Source: Gentiana macrophylla
Lineage: Eukaryota; Streptophyta; Magnoliopsida; Gentianales; Gentianaceae
Direction: 5' to 3'
Length of the DNA stretch: 64,000 nt
NCBI GenBank assembly: GCA_026214975.1
Contig: CM047807.1
Span: 66,133,824 to 66,197,823, forward strand
The position numbers and the translations under genes are program-made. Positions 32,491 to 44,859 of this stretch are shown here, piece after piece; the first letter of the stretch is position 1; each line of letters opens with the position of its first letter. Below the pieces are notes generated by a model that ran no database searches, was not told where the DNA came from, and saw only the letters and a list, made by a program, of their open reading frames with translations.

Positions 32491-34914
32491 TCACTGTCAA
32501 GAAGATGTGCATCAACACAAGGCAATCGAAATGTTACTTTCCATGATGACACGGTTGTGCCGGAATCGGATGATCTTGCTGGTGGCTATAGACCCCAAAA
32601 TTATACAGACCCTGTCACCGGTTATCACATTTCAATTCCTCAGTTCGACACACCTTCAGGTTACAATCAAGATGATTTTGATAGTCATTACGACGATATA
32701 ATGTCTCAACCCGGAAATTTTAACATCAACCTTAACGAAGGTCAATGTAATGATGAAGAAGACGTTGATGATGATCATGATGTATTTGCGAATGCTTCCC
32801 GTCCAAGACAAGGATGTGGTGGGAGTCGGCATGATGCTAGTGCTATGGATCCTACTCCTACTCCCAAGTCAGTCGATTTAGATGGTGGTGAAAGTACCTG
32901 ATCCAAAGCACAAGATAAAAGGTTAAAATCAAGAATTTTTACGGATTTTTTCACAAAGGTTGCTCGGACTGATGAAATAGCATTAGCTAACCCCGGAAAG
33001 TATTTCTTCTGGGTGTGCAATTTATGTGGCCAAAAATATCAATTTAAACATTCTGGTGGTTACGGAACGATGCGGAGTCACATTTTAACTAAACACCCGA
33101 AAAAATTAGAAGACAGCGCGTCTCAAGCCCAGCTAAACATGCCGAGCCCCAGCTCAGGTAACACTAATCTACTCTTTATTTACACTCGTGATAACTGTAG
33201 AGATCTAACCACAGATTTTATTGCGGGGATGTGTCTTCCTTTTAGCTTTCCTGAGAATCCTATTTTCGAAAGCTACGTACAAGGGGCTTTGCAGCCGGCT
33301 TTTACTCGTATCCTTCGTGCAACGGTTACTAGGGATTTCAAAAATAAATTTATTAACCGACAAAATATTATAGAAAGTTTGAAGAAAAATAAATTTTGAA
33401 TATGTGTTTGTGCCGATATTTGGGAGGATAGGAGGACGAGCAATTATTATTTGGGCGTGTCGGGTCACTAGATTGACAACACTTGGATTGTCCAAAAAAG
33501 GTTTCTTGCTTTTCGTTTATTTAACGACAATCATATTGCTTCTAACATTGCATCTTTATTAGTTGATATTTTTGAGGAATAAGATTTAAAAGGTAAAGTT
33601 TTTTCTATTGCATTTGACAATGCTTCAAACAACACTGCTTCTATTCCCGACTTATCCCGATATTGTGAACCTCTTTGTAACGGTCAATTTTTTCATGTTA
33701 GATGTTTATTCCATATTTTTAATTTATGTGTAAAGGATGGTCTAAAAGTTTTTGACCATAATATTAATTCAATAAAAAGTGCGATTTCACATATTTTAGG
33801 TAGAAATATTCTGGTTAGTAAGTGGTATAATTTTCTTAAAGAGAAAGGTCATCGCCAAGTCAAATTGCCACAAGATGTACCGCATAGGTGGAACACGACT
33901 CATGATCTTTGGAAAAAAACAAACAAAATTAAAAATAAATTTTGTGAATTTTTAAATGAACACGGTCTGAGCGAATATCGTTTGTATCCCTCTATGTGGA
34001 CTTCATGCAAGAAACTGATGGATGTTTTTGAAATATTCAAAAAACTTACAGTATTGTTTTCAAATTGTTATCAACCCACAACACATTTAGTCTTGCCTGC
34101 TTGTATAGAAATAACTGCCGAGTTTGAAACCATGGAACACGACCCAGAATTATTTCAATGTTTAGAGCCGATGAAGGAGAAATGGAATAAATACATGTTG
34201 TATATTCCTGACACTTATCTCATTTCTTCTATGCTCGATCCTCGTATAAGACTAGTAGGTTTGTCTAACATGTTAGGTGCTTACTATGATGCCTTGTCTG
34301 TTACTCATAATGTGCCCAGGTAGGTTTTACAGTTGAAGTACTTAGACTAGAAAATTTATTAAACGCTTTGTATGTTGAATATGAGCGTATGTATGGATTG
34401 AGAAACGAAGCGGTTCCCAATCCATCCGCAAGTGCTTCTACTAACGCTACAGGTATCGTACGGGGACATCAAAAAGTTCTGGATAAAATGAATTCTAAAC
34501 GACAGAAGGGTTCGACATCGTCATCCGATCAACGTACAGAAATATCCAAATTTCTAAACACAACATTTGAAGGCTGTCAAATCGATACCTATGATTTCGA
34601 TTTTGACTTATTGACGTGGTGGAAAAGACATGTTAAAGAATATCCAGTTCTAGCAATGTTGGCAGTCGAGTTTTTAAGTTGCCCTGTTTCGACCATCACT
34701 GTTGAACGATGTTTCAGCATGGCAGGATATGTGCTTAACAATAAAAGATGTTCGCTTCATCCCACCACTTTAGAGAAGCAAATGCTTTGTCAAGATTGGG
34801 TACGAGCCGAGAAGAGGATGCAACACATTGAGTCAGAAGATGAGGAGTCACAGTTCGAAGGCGGTGACACTGAAACTTCAGGAGGAACAAGCGCTCGAAA
34901 TACCGACATCGATT
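32491..34914 (+). pseudogene. hAT transposase with BED zinc finger
   Basis: Open from about 32491, with a possible splice acceptor just before, through an acidic N-terminal region. The first break is a TGA near 32899. The BED zinc finger follows (CNLCGQKYQFKHSG ending SHILTKHP, 33018-33095). The catalytic domain includes CADIWEDRRTSNYYLGVSGH (first Asp near 33417) and FDNASNN (second Asp near 33620). The C-terminal hAT dimerisation domain has LLTWWKRHVKEYPVLAMLA and STITVERCFSMAG (34606-34720). In-frame stops also occur near 33397, 33469, 33580 and 34321, the last followed by a frameshift. The protein would cut and rejoin the element ends. It was of ordinary hAT size, about 700-800 residues. 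Confidence 0.88.
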
Positions 34915-35760
34915 AAAGGTACACAATTTATATCTTACTTATATATTTGTTACAATTCATAGAACAACTATAAAAGATTAAAAAAAACCTATTCAAAATA
35001 ACTATAAAAAACCTACTACTAAAAACAAAACAAAAAAATACTTCAGAAAACTATTAAAAAAACCATTAAAAAAAAAACCCGATTGGAACTATAAAAACCT
35101 ATTAAAAATAACTAAAAAATACCTAGTACTTTAAACTAAAAAAAAAGTATAGAAAACTATAAATAAAAAAAAAAAAAAAAGAAAACCCTTAATAACCGAA
35201 CAACTATAAAAGATTAGAAAAACCATATTAAAAATAACTATAAAAACCTACTACTAAAAAATAAAAACAATCTATAGCAAACTATTAAAAAAACCATAAA
35301 AAAAACACGATAGAAACTATAAAAACCTATTAAAAATAACTAACAAACACCTACTATTTTAAACTAAAAAAAATATTATAGAAAACTATAATAAAAAAAA
35401 CCATAAAAACCATATACAAACCTAGAAAAAACTTATATGAAACTATATAATACAATTATACAAACACATAAGAATACTATAAAAGACTACAATAAAACTA
35501 ACATTTAAAAAAATACTATAAAGAATATAAAAAACAATAAAAACCTATAACAAACCATAACAACACTACACAAAACTAAAAAAAACTATAAGAAACTATA
35601 AAAACGCCCAAACAAACCATATACAAACCTAAAAAATTGTATGAAACTATAAAATACAAACACATATATATACTATAATAGACTATAATAAAACAAACAT
35701 TTAAAAAACCTTTGAATACTATAAAAACATATAAGAAGACTACAAAAGACTAAAAAACAA

Positions 35761-35895
35761 CAAACTATAAAAGACTAAAAATTAAACAATAAGAACTACG
35801 TTCGCGTTGATTTTTTTATATGTGTTGTGCCTCCGACACGATTACATATAAAAAATACGTAGGCAACCGAATTACCGGTACAAGCGTTGAAAAAA
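35761..35895 (+). repeat. 135-base direct repeat in hAT, copy 1
   Basis: Shares CTCCGACACGATTACATATA and the words around it with 36065-36199, offset 304 bases, with few differences. Confidence 0.85.
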
Positions 35896-36064
35896 TAACA
35901 CAATTTACATATTAAAAAAACAACACAATATTTCTCACCTAATATTTAATAAAACAATATTTATAATCAACGTATACTTAAAACCGACTCAAAAAATTTA
36001 TCAAAAAAACTATAAAAGGCTTTAACGAAAACAATAATAAAAATTACTATAAAAACTTTTACAA

Positions 36065-36199
36065 CAAACTATAAAAGACTAAAAAATAAACAATAAGAAC
36101 TACGTTCGATTTGATTTTTATATATGTGTTGTGCCTCCGACACGATTACATATAAAAAATACGTAGGCAACCGAATTACCGGTACAAGCGTTGAAAAAA
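36065..36199 (+). repeat. 135-base direct repeat in hAT, copy 2
   Basis: Second copy of 35761-35895. The intervening DNA carries the same ACTATAAAA words, so a larger unit of about 304 bases may have been duplicated and then diverged. Confidence 0.85.
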
Positions 36200-36409
36200 G
36201 AACATAATTTTTTTAAAATAACATTTTTTACATATAAATAAAATAACACAATATTAATATTATTTTTAAAACCGAATAGAAAACTATTTAAAAAAATATA
36301 TATTACTCTCGCTTTAGTAATTATAATGAAAAGAATAATAATTTGTTATTATAGTGAAAATAATAAGTATTATGTGAAAATGAAAAGAAAAAAAAATTAT
36401 GAAATTTTA

Positions 36410-36568
36410 GAACCGTGATCTGAACCGGGAGCAAACCGGGGTAAACCAGAACAGGCCCAAACAAGCAACCGGCGGTTTTGAACTGTAACAATAACCGGCG
36501 GTTCGTCAAACCGGTGATTCGTCAAATTTAAAACCGGCGGTTCCGGTTCCAACATTTGGCCGGGTCTA
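36410..36568 (+). repeat. Right subterminal repeat array of the hAT element
   Basis: Repeated ACCGGCGGTT and AAACCGG words up to the terminal inverted repeat, mirroring the left array. Confidence 0.7.
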
Positions 36569-36576
36569 GGACCGCC
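36569..36576. repeat. Right target duplication of the hAT element (GGACCGCC)
   Basis: Exact second copy of the 31771-31778 octamer. Confidence 0.95.
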
Positions 36577-36930
36577 TAGATAGCCCTAATGGGGATAGGA
36601 CTATCGTTGGATGTTCTGTCTGGTGATGATTGCTCGCCATCAAATTTTCTGTTTGACTATTTAGGTATTTTTACCAACATAAGAGGGTGAAGGTGCAATC
36701 TGGACGATACTACTTTTCCCGCCGAACAGGTCATCTGGGTGATGTTCCCATCCTCCTTAATGGAAGATTCTTCAATAAACGGTGGAATGAGGTTTTTTTC
36801 ATTATCAGGCACAAAGGTCAGCTAGAGCTTAGTTTCTAGAACCCAGGGGATCTTCCCAAAGATGTTCGAACAAGAGTTAGCGAGAAACTCCTGGTAGGTA
36901 CCCAACAAGCACAGACTCTGCGGTTGACAC
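36577..36930 (+). pseudogene. Gypsy-type gag N-terminal domain, part 2
   Basis: Continues the gene cut by hAT. It encodes SGRYYFSRRTGHLGDVPILL and FFNKRWNEVFFIIR (about 36700-36812), the second conserved half of the PF04195-type domain. A stop and a frameshift lie before it. The similarity fades near 36900, where sequence related to the extra ORF of SIRE-like elements begins, so the gene is truncated there. Confidence 0.7.
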
Positions 36931-36959
36931 AACACTTGTACTGACACCACCCCCACTTT

Positions 36960-37085
36960 CACAAGAGGTACCGGCACAGCAAACTGAACCTCAACCAGCT
37001 TAGGCACAATAATCTATTGGCCTTTCTGATCAGGCTTTCCAGGCAGCTGTGGATACATTGGTTGAAGAATTGGAACAAAAAGCCT
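36960..37085 (+). pseudogene. Element 6: scrap of SIRE-like extra ORF, left of element 5
   Basis: Encodes a stretch matching the extra ORF of element 8 at 60235-60300 (pattern VDTLVEELEQ against ADLLVDELEQ). The matching sequence resumes at 42169 after element 5. The left edge is approximate and has no LTR, so element 6 is itself truncated here. Confidence 0.65.
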
Positions 37086-37406
37086 TGTTACATTAAAAAT
37101 CTGATGGGAATGCTGAGTGCACTTTGCCGAACAATGGAAGATATCGATGCTCACTTGTTGCATGAACACCAAAGACATGTTGACAATACTGAGACTCAAA
37201 GACTTCGTCGATCGCTTTGAAATAATGCGGTTATCTAGTTGTAATCTGTTGTAACCGTTTGTAACCAACTGCTAACTGATTCATGAAGTGTATGAAGCTA
37301 TAGATACCTTATTATCAGCCACATTTTAATTAACTTGTAAATTTTACATGATCAATATTATTTCAACGTTTTATTTTGTTTGTTTGTAATTCTACAAACT
37401 TCATCA
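37086..37406 (+). repeat. 5' LTR of element 5
   Basis: TGTTACA to TTCATCA, 321 bases. The promoter site is TATAGAT at 37299-37305, where the 3' LTR has TATAAAT. The start is set by the match to 41896 and the end by the primer site. Confidence 0.85.
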
Positions 37407-37419
37407 TGGTATCAGAGCA
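37407..37419 (+). promoter_or_regulatory. Primer binding site of element 5
   Basis: TGGTATCAGAGCA directly after the LTR, the standard complement of initiator tRNA-Met. Confidence 0.92.
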
Positions 37420-37609
37420 GAAATTTGAGAATTTCTAATAGCTTTCCTGTGTTTTTTTAAAGAAACTTGAGAGTTTTCTTCATTTTCTCTGGGTTTTTCA
37501 GTTTCTTGAGAGTAAACAGTCATATTTTCCTCTGATTTTTAATCAGTTCTTGATCAATTTTCCAATATCATTGTTGATTTGAGAATCAATTTTGAAATTC
37601 TTGATAGCC

Positions 37610-40600
37610 ATGGCTGCTAAAAAACAAGAAATCAGTCTCTCTAGTCCATTCTATGTTCATCCTAATGAGAATCCGTCACTGGTGCTTGTTCAGCCATTGA
37701 TGAATGGCAACAACTACAATCCCTGGAAAATGTCCATGGATGGTGTTGATCACCAAAAACAAAATTGGCTTCGTAGACGGCACAATTAAGAGACCAGAAG
37801 CAGATTCAGTAGAATTCCATGCATTGAGACAATGTGATACAATGGTGAGATCATGGATTTTAAATTCTATTCAAAACACCTTTGCACAAATTTTGATGCA
37901 CTTTAATATTGCACATCCAGTATGGTAGAATCTTGCAGCAAGGTTTTCAAATGTTGATGCATTAAGACTTTCAAATCTTCTTGAAGAAATGCATCTACTG
38001 AAACAAGGCACATATTCTGTTTCATCAATACTTTACCAAATTGATGATTCTTTTGGAAGAAATCAAGACCTTCAGGCCTGTAACAATATGTTCTTATGAT
38101 CCTCAATGTCACTGCATTGCAATCTGAAATCTGATGGATCATATGGAATGTGACCATGTCATGAAACTCCTAAAAGGTTTAAGGGATGAATTTGAACCAA
38201 TGGTCTCAGAGGCAATGTTGTTGGTGCCCTTTCCAGAAATTCATGATGCCTTTTCAATTGAAATCAAGTTTGAGAGACAGAAGTCATATGTGGCCAACAA
38301 GGCCAAGAATCAAGATTCCATGGTCCTATTGTCTCAAAAGAATGGACAGGGACATAATCAAACTGTCAGCAGACCTAACTCCGCTTCAAATCCCAGGCCC
38401 AAAATTCCCAAAAAGATGCAATGTAGCTTTTGTGGATTCAATGGTCATACCGAGGAGACCTTTTACAAGAAGCATGGTTTTCCCCTAGGTTTTAAATCAA
38501 AAAGGGCAAATATGGTAGAAGAGGAGCAGTCAGCAGAAGAAGACCAGGCACCCATTTGGTATGCTGGACCAGGGTTTCCCAATCTTACTGCACAACAACT
38601 TGACAAGTTGATGGGTCTGCTGAATGACCCTCCAAGATATGCAGGATTTGTTGTTGGCCAACCTGCTGACATTGTTACACATTACTCACCTGCCACAGGA
38701 ACATGTGACCTAAATTTAGTAAGATCAGTACAATGGATCTTGGACTCTGGTGCCACATATCACATTGTAGGATCCATAGATCTATTGAGTAATCCAAAAC
38801 CTTCATCTGGTATAAAAATGAGATTACCTAATGGAAATGATGTCTCAGTCACACACATAAGCCAAGTGAGGATCAACACTCAACTTGTCCTATATGATGT
38901 GTTTTGCATTCATGGCTTTAAATTAACCTTTTATCTTTACCTTCATTCATTAATCATATAAAGGTGCATCTATTTTTTCTGCAAACAAGTGTGTTTTGCA
39001 GGACAAGAACAAGAACATGATTGGTTCAGTTGAGTTACAGAGAAGGCTCTAGGTCATGGATCAGCCAATAAGACTTTTTGTTACCAATGCTGTAGAGAAT
39101 CAAACTTTATCTGATAGATTAGATGATGCACATTTATGGCACTACTACTTGGACACTTGCCTGATAAGAGACTGCAAGTCATCTTTTCGCAGTCTGCTGA
39201 TGTCAAATTCTGTAATCATGATCTTTGTTATGTTTGCCCTTTGGCAAAATTGATGAAAAGCCCTTTTCATTTAAGTACCACTACTGTAAACACTATTTTT
39301 GATCTTGTTCACATGGACATTTGGTGTCCTTTGAGACAGCATACTGTGAATGGACAGCAATATTTTCTTACTGTTGTAGATGATTTTTCTAGGTTTACTT
39401 GGGTTTTTCTTATAAGGCATAAATCTGAAGCTTCTGACCCTGTTAAATCTTTTGTTAAATATGCTTCTACTCAGTTTCATAAAATTATTAAATTGATTAG
39501 ATCTGACAATGGTGGAGAGTTTCAACTTACTAACTTTTATGCTCAGCAGGGTATCATATATCAGACATCATGTGTCAGTACACCAGATCAAAATTGTATT
39601 TTTGAAAGAAAACATCAGCATCTATTGAATGTTTCAAGAGGTTTGAGGTTCTAGAGTAATCTACCAATTGAATATTGGGGATTTTTTCTTTTACATGCTG
39701 TTAAATTGATTAATGCCACGCCTACACCACTGCTGAAAGCAAGCACTCCACATGAAATTCTTTATGGCACCAAACCAGATTATTCTTTGTTTAATGTTTT
39801 TGGTTGCTTAGTTTTTTCATGTACACTTCAACAGCAAAGAACCAAGTTTGATTCAAGATGTAGGACATGTGTCTATCTTGGGAATTCAACCACCTCCAAG
39901 GGTGCTATTCTTTTAAACATTACCAACAATGATATCTTTGCTGCTAGAATTACTCAATTCCATGAAACTTACTTTCCTCTTTCTCAGCAGGTGTTGGGAA
40001 AGCCTAGACATTTTGATGACATACCTGTTCCTTTGCCAGTAATGGACAGTTTTGATGATCTGTTGAATGAGTCAGCAGACCAATCAGCAATGGGATCAAC
40101 AGCAACTGATACGTCCAATGCAAGGCATGAACCAGTAAATCAGGCACCTGAACCCACACAACTGAGAAGGTCCACAAGAACAAAGAAATCACCAACCTTT
40201 TATCAAGGGGGTGCTCATAATGTTCAACAGACTCCACATCTACTGAGTGAAGTAATGAGTCTGGACAATCTCTCAGCAGACTATGCCAGATTCATTAATG
40301 CTATTGATGCTGTTAAAGAGCCTAACACCTACAATCAGTCTATCAAGCATGATGAATGGAAGGAGGCAATGAACAAAGAAATTGAAGCTTTACAAAAGAT
40401 TCACACTTGGGAGATAGTTGATCTGCCTCCAGGCAAGAAACCCATAGGGTGCAAATGGGTATACAAAATCAAATATAATTAGGATGGATCAGTAGGGAGA
40501 TACAAAGCAAGATTAGTAGCAAAAGGCTATACTCAGACATATGGGATTGATTATCCAGAAAACTTTTCCCATGTTGTCAAAATCACTATAGTCAGAACCT

Positions 40601-41773
40601 TACTTGCAGCAGCAGCAACCAACAACTGGCATTTACATCAAATGGATGTCAATACTGCCTTTCTATATGAAGATCTACATGAAGAAGTATACATGCAGTT
40701 ACCACCAGGCTGTGCAGCAACTAAACCAAACCAAGTTTGTAAACTTACCAAATCATTATATGGCCTCAAACAAGCCAGCAGACAATGGAATTGTAAGTTG
40801 ACTGAATCATTTGAGGATCAAGGATTCATTCAATCCAAACATAACCACAGTCTATTCACAAAAGTGTCAGGACAGTCATTTATTGCCTTATTGGTATATG
40901 TAGATGACATCATAGTTGCCAGTCCTAGTGAAGAGTTGATTCTGCAAGTTAAGGATGCTTTACATCAGCAGTTCACCATCAATGATCTTGGAAAACTGAT
41001 ATATTTCCTAGCCATTGAGGCTGCCAGATGTCCCAAAGGTATATCTATTTCACAAAGAAAGTACACACTTAACCTCTTAAAAGAATATGAGTTTTTGGTA
41101 ACCAAACCTGCTAAGACACCTATGAAGTCCAAGCAGACCTTACAACATGGTGATTCACCACTTTTAGAAGACAACACTGCATATAGATCCTTAGTAGGTA
41201 AATTAATTTACTTCACATTTACCAGACCAGACATTGCCTTTACAGTCCAACAACTAAGTCAATTTCAAGATACCCCCACTGAAAACCATATGAAGGCAGC
41301 TTACAAGCTGCTGAGATACTTGAAGACCAATCATGGGACAAGCAGACAATAATCTTGTACTTAAGAGTTTTACAGATAGTGATTGGGCTGGTTGTCCTGA
41401 AACAAGAAGATCAGACTCAGGTTACATAATGATCCTAGAAGATGCTCCAGCCTCCTGGAAAGCAAAGAAACAAACAACAATTGCTAGAAGCTCATCAGAG
41501 GCTGAATACAGGGCAATGACAAATGCCATTTGTGAAATCCAATGGCATATCTACATACTACAGGATTTACAAATTCCAATCCAGTTGCCAGCTGTCCTAT
41601 TTTGTGACAATGCCAGTGCAATGCACATTGCTCACAATCCTGTCTTCCATGAAAGAACGAAACATATTGAAATTGACTGTCATGTTATGAGAGACAAGGT
41701 CAAATTAGGACTCATCAAACTTCTTCCGGTCAATACCAAAGAACAAATAGTTGTCATTCTCACCAAAGCCTAA
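37610..41773 (+). pseudogene. gag-pol of element 5
   Basis: Start ATG 37610 (MAAKKQEI) with the copia gag N-terminal signature FYVHPNENPSLVLVQPL. Early frameshifts near 37760 and 37930. The zinc knuckle CSFCGFNGHTEETF lacks its final Cys. Protease active site LDSGAT (Asp at 38743). GAG-pre-integrase zinc motif with LGHLPDKRL and CYVCPLAK. The integrase core has VVDDFSRFTWVF, RSDNGGEF and, in place of the usual NGxxER, NCIFERKHQ with the Glu kept. RT has GCKWVYKIKYN followed by a TAG, then KSLYGLKQASRQW and an intact YVDD (40897-40908). RNase H has [15 protein letters not shown] and FCDNASA, ending at 41771-41773. One polyprotein carries all functions; at least three frameshifts and several stops inactivate it. 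Confidence 0.88.
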
Positions 41774-41881
41774 GAGGCACCTATTTTCTCTTATCTACTA
41801 GATAAATTGGGAGTTTCAAAGCTCTTTCGGACTTCAAGTAGCTGATGGGAATGCTGAGTGCAAGCTGTTCATGAACCACTC

Positions 41882-41895
41882 ACAGCTTGAGGGGG
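41882..41895 (+). promoter_or_regulatory. Polypurine tract of element 5
   Basis: ACAGCTTGAGGGGG just before the 3' LTR, the form usual in plant copia elements. Confidence 0.8.
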
Positions 41896-42168
41896 CGTTA
41901 CAATATAAAAGCTAATGGGAATACTGAGTGCACTTTGCTGATCAATCGAAGATATCGGCGCTCTTCGCGACAAGATGAACACCAAAGATCTTCATCGACA
42001 AGATCAGAGACTCAAATTACCATGGATCGATTTGATATAATGTGGATATCTAGTTGTAATGTATTGTAACCGTTTGTAATCAATTTCTAACTAATTCATG
42101 AGGTGTGTGAAGCTATAAATACCCCATGATCAGCCACATTGTAATTAACTTTTAACTTTTACATGATC
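41896..42168 (+). repeat. 3' LTR of element 5, truncated
   Basis: Begins CGTTACA (TG changed to CG), matches the 5' LTR to ACATGATC and stops at 42168. The remaining 55-60 bases are gone. TATAAAT is intact at 42114-42120. Confidence 0.85.
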
Positions 42169-43183
42169 TGCAGCATTTGAAGATGAAAGCACCATATTAG
42201 ATAGAAGATTTCAGTCAGTGGCAGAGTATATTGACATGCAAAATATCATTGTGAGGAATAAGAGTCAACTTATCATTCAGATGAACACAAATCTTTCCAA
42301 CAGGTGCATAGGGCAAAAAAACACTGTTCAATGGAAAATCAAAGTCTATCAGCTGCTATTGGCACCAGAAAGGCCTATTTTGTACATACAGTAAATAAAC
42401 ATGGAGAAAGACATACTACAAATGAGTCCAAATTGGACACCGTAGTTGCAGCTGCTGAAACAACAAACAATATCTTGCTCCAACTCTTTAAGGATGATAC
42501 CAAAAAAAGAGAAAGGAGGAGATATGCCTGCTGGATCTACAACTAGACCACCTCACTTCATTGAAGAACAAATTACAACAGGAGATAGAGAGAGAGAGTC
42601 AAAGATAAAGCTAATCGATGACAAAGATAGATCAGGAAACAAGCAAAGGCCTGGACTTGGCCAACAATAGAAAAGTAGTCACCGTCAATAAAGTACCTCC
42701 AGTAAGTATCAAAGTGACTCAAGAGGAAGTTCAAGTAGCTGTAGTCACAGAGGACACTCTGAGAGCCACATAGGAAGCTCCACTGCTCATAGATATCATG
42801 AGACTCGTGAGTAAGAAGTTATCAGGGAGACAAAGGATTTCTTACAAAACTCTGACTTACTGTTACCGAACATGACTCAGGATGAGGCATGGTTAGACTG
42901 GCTATCAAAACATGAAGAGATACTTCAGCCAGACATGGCCAAGTTTTATGCTGAGATAAAAGGAGTGTAATTATCTCAAAGAAGACCACCAGATGAGGGG
43001 GGAACCTAGTTTAGAATAGAGAAGATCAGTTGAGGCAGTTAAAGAACTAAAAAGATGAAAAGAGCTTACCGAGGAATGGAAAGTAGAATTTGAAAATATG
43101 AGAAAGGAGCTCAGACCTATGTTTTGAAAATAAGAACACAAACAAGGGGATATGCTCAAACAATTGCAACTTGCTGTTGGAGA
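42169..43183 (+). pseudogene. Element 6: SIRE-like extra ORF, right of element 5
   Basis: Resumes the scrap at 36960-37085 and aligns with element 8 from about 60315 (ERRFQAVAEYIDAQNIV type sequence, here DRRFQSVAEYIDMQNII). It includes charged helical stretches and a Ser/His/Arg-rich part near 42690-42810. Further on it has no partner in element 8, whose ORF end is deleted. Stops and frameshifts throughout. Cut at 43183 by element 7; the rest would lie to the right of the window. Confidence 0.7.
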
Positions 43184-44682
43184 TGTTGGTCCCTTGAAAA
43201 GGCTTTGGTTAAGTTTAAAGGGGGTGAATAAACATAACACTTAAAACTTTTTGGAGTTTAACAGATCAGGTGATCTTATAGTTTGATGACTATATAGTCT
43301 GATGAGTTTTATGCAATGGAAAAATACTTAAGCCTTTTTACTTGTTGTCAAAAGATGATACTAAGGAAAATTTTATAGTGGTTCCAAGTGGTGTAATCCT
43401 GACAGTCCACTCTTCTCATGTGATGTTGGAGGAAATTCACTAGAGTCTTTTGTGGTTGCCGTTTCAAATTTCCCTAAGTTGTTTGTCCTTGACCAATAAC
43501 TATGGCTTCACGAACTTAATACTAAGAACAGGTAGAAGTGCTGCTCCTGTGTACTCCACTAGTCCTTGACGGGTAGGATAGTCCATTCACTAGCTCCACC
43601 AAAAAAGAAAAGTGCTTGACACTCAATAGTGCATCTCTATCTTTAGGTTTCTAATTGAAAATAAGGGTTTGAATCAAGAAAGTGATTCTTCTTTAGTAAG
43701 CTTTTGATCAGGATGATAACATGAGTTGCTTATGTTCTCCAAGTGTAGATACTAGATGATACTGGAATGCCATAACACTGGAAGAATTCCTGGATCAGTA
43801 TGAATGCTCAGTTCAGCAGGATGTAATGCTCTTGATTGCTTGTAAGGTCATGTATAATCTGATTCCAGGGTCCTCTATTTATAGGTTAAAATCCTATGCT
43901 TGAATTTGAATTTCAAATATGACCATTACTGGATTTTCTGACTATTCCCTGAAAGTCCCTTTGTTGTACTCTTTTGTCAGGGTCCTTCTGACAGACAGAC
44001 TATCAACCAATGGTTTCATTCCAATTTGATTTGGCTCTAAAATCCTTACAACGTTCTTTCAATGTCCACCATTGATCAACTAATTAATCCATTGCCTTTT
44101 ATTCATCCTTATCCATTTAACCTTACAAAAAAATCTTGAAATGGGTTAATTTGATTTATGTATACTCAGTTGATGTTTGGTTCATGTGTCTACTGGGTAT
44201 ACACTTGGTCAGCTGACTTATGGTCTGCTGTGTATGAACACTCAACTGACTGCTTCTCATCGAACTTTTATTTTTTAAGTTAAAAAACACCATTTTAAAT
44301 ATAACTAAGTCATAGTCATCACCTTTTCTTATATGGAACTTAGGCCTTCAATACAAGATATATGTGACCAGTTTAGGCCATTACATACTTACCTAATCCC
44401 ACATCCTTGGCTTTTAAGTCTTCATTACTAAGTTTGAACCCTTAGCCTTGAATACTGAGCTGAACACTCAGCCTTCAGTCTTTAGCAAGTCCTAGACACT
44501 CTACTAAACACCTAGTCTAGATAGGTCTATTGAACTAGTCAGCTGACCTCCTTACAGTGCTTGTTTGATCAAATACAAGGATCAAACTCTAGTAATCCTA
44601 TACATTTATTCTAGACATCATTTGCCTTTTGCCTATAACAGTTAGTCTGGCACTCATCATTAAAACTAAAATATGTCTAACA
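43184..44682 (-). repeat. 3' LTR of element 7
   Basis: TGTTGG to TCTAACA, 1499 bases, about 200 shorter than those of elements 2 and 3 because the region equivalent to 8640-8740 is missing. TATA box (CTATAAATAG on the minus strand) at 43875-43884. Confidence 0.88.
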
Positions 44683-44697
44683 ATTTCCCCTTTTTTA
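44683..44697 (-). promoter_or_regulatory. Polypurine tract of element 7
   Basis: AAAAAAGGGGAAAT-type run on the minus strand adjoining the LTR. Confidence 0.8.
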
Positions 44698-44859
44698 GTG
44701 ATGATGCCAATACCCTTCTTACAACAAAGTAAAAAAAATAAAGACAATAAAAACAGAGCAATTTTCATTTATATATATCATTGAGTTTCAAAACAATTTT
44801 CAAACAATATTACAACTAATTTCAGCAAAATTAAATGTCTTATGTAGTCTACTGAATTA

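Larger units (their letters stand above)
34918..36400 (+). other. AT-rich 3' region of the hAT element
   Basis: No coding potential. Dominated by irregular repetition of ACTATAAAAACCT-like words with long A runs between about 34970 and 35760, then a 135-base direct repeat. It looks like tandem-repeat decay or repeated slippage rather than a gene. Confidence 0.7.
31779..36568 (+). mobile_element. hAT DNA transposon, complete ends, decayed transposase
   Basis: 4,790 bases flanked by GGACCGCC duplications. The short terminal inverted repeats read TAGACCTGGCCA on the left and, inverted, TAGACCCGGCCA on the right, with one mismatch. Both ends carry dense CCGG and AACCGCCGG words, the probable transposase binding arrays. 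One transposase gene lies on the plus strand, followed by about 1.5 kb of AT-rich DNA with short and long direct repeats. It inserted into the gypsy-type gag gene. The intact ends could still be mobilised by a related transposase; the gene itself is broken. Confidence 0.93.
37086..42168 (+). mobile_element. Element 5: small Ty1/copia retrotransposon of a different lineage
   Basis: Plus-strand element of about 5.1 kb inserted in the extra ORF of element 6. The 5' LTR is 321 bases, with an initiator tRNA-Met primer site, a single gag-pol frame, a polypurine tract and a 3' LTR that lacks its last 55-60 bases. It has no extra ORF and short LTRs, unlike the SIRE-like copies. The truncation also removed about 20 bases of the flank, so no target duplication can be scored. 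Confidence 0.9.

Noticed and set aside
33060..33500. Minus-strand reading frames within the hAT gene
   Set aside because: The plus strand holds the conserved BED and catalytic motifs; the antisense frames have none.
37081..37085. AGCCT as a target duplication of element 5
   Set aside because: The 3' end of element 5 is deleted together with its flank, so no second copy can be tested.
42580..42600. AGAGAGAGAGAG microsatellite
   Set aside because: Too short to be informative and part of a Glu/Arg-coding stretch of the extra ORF.
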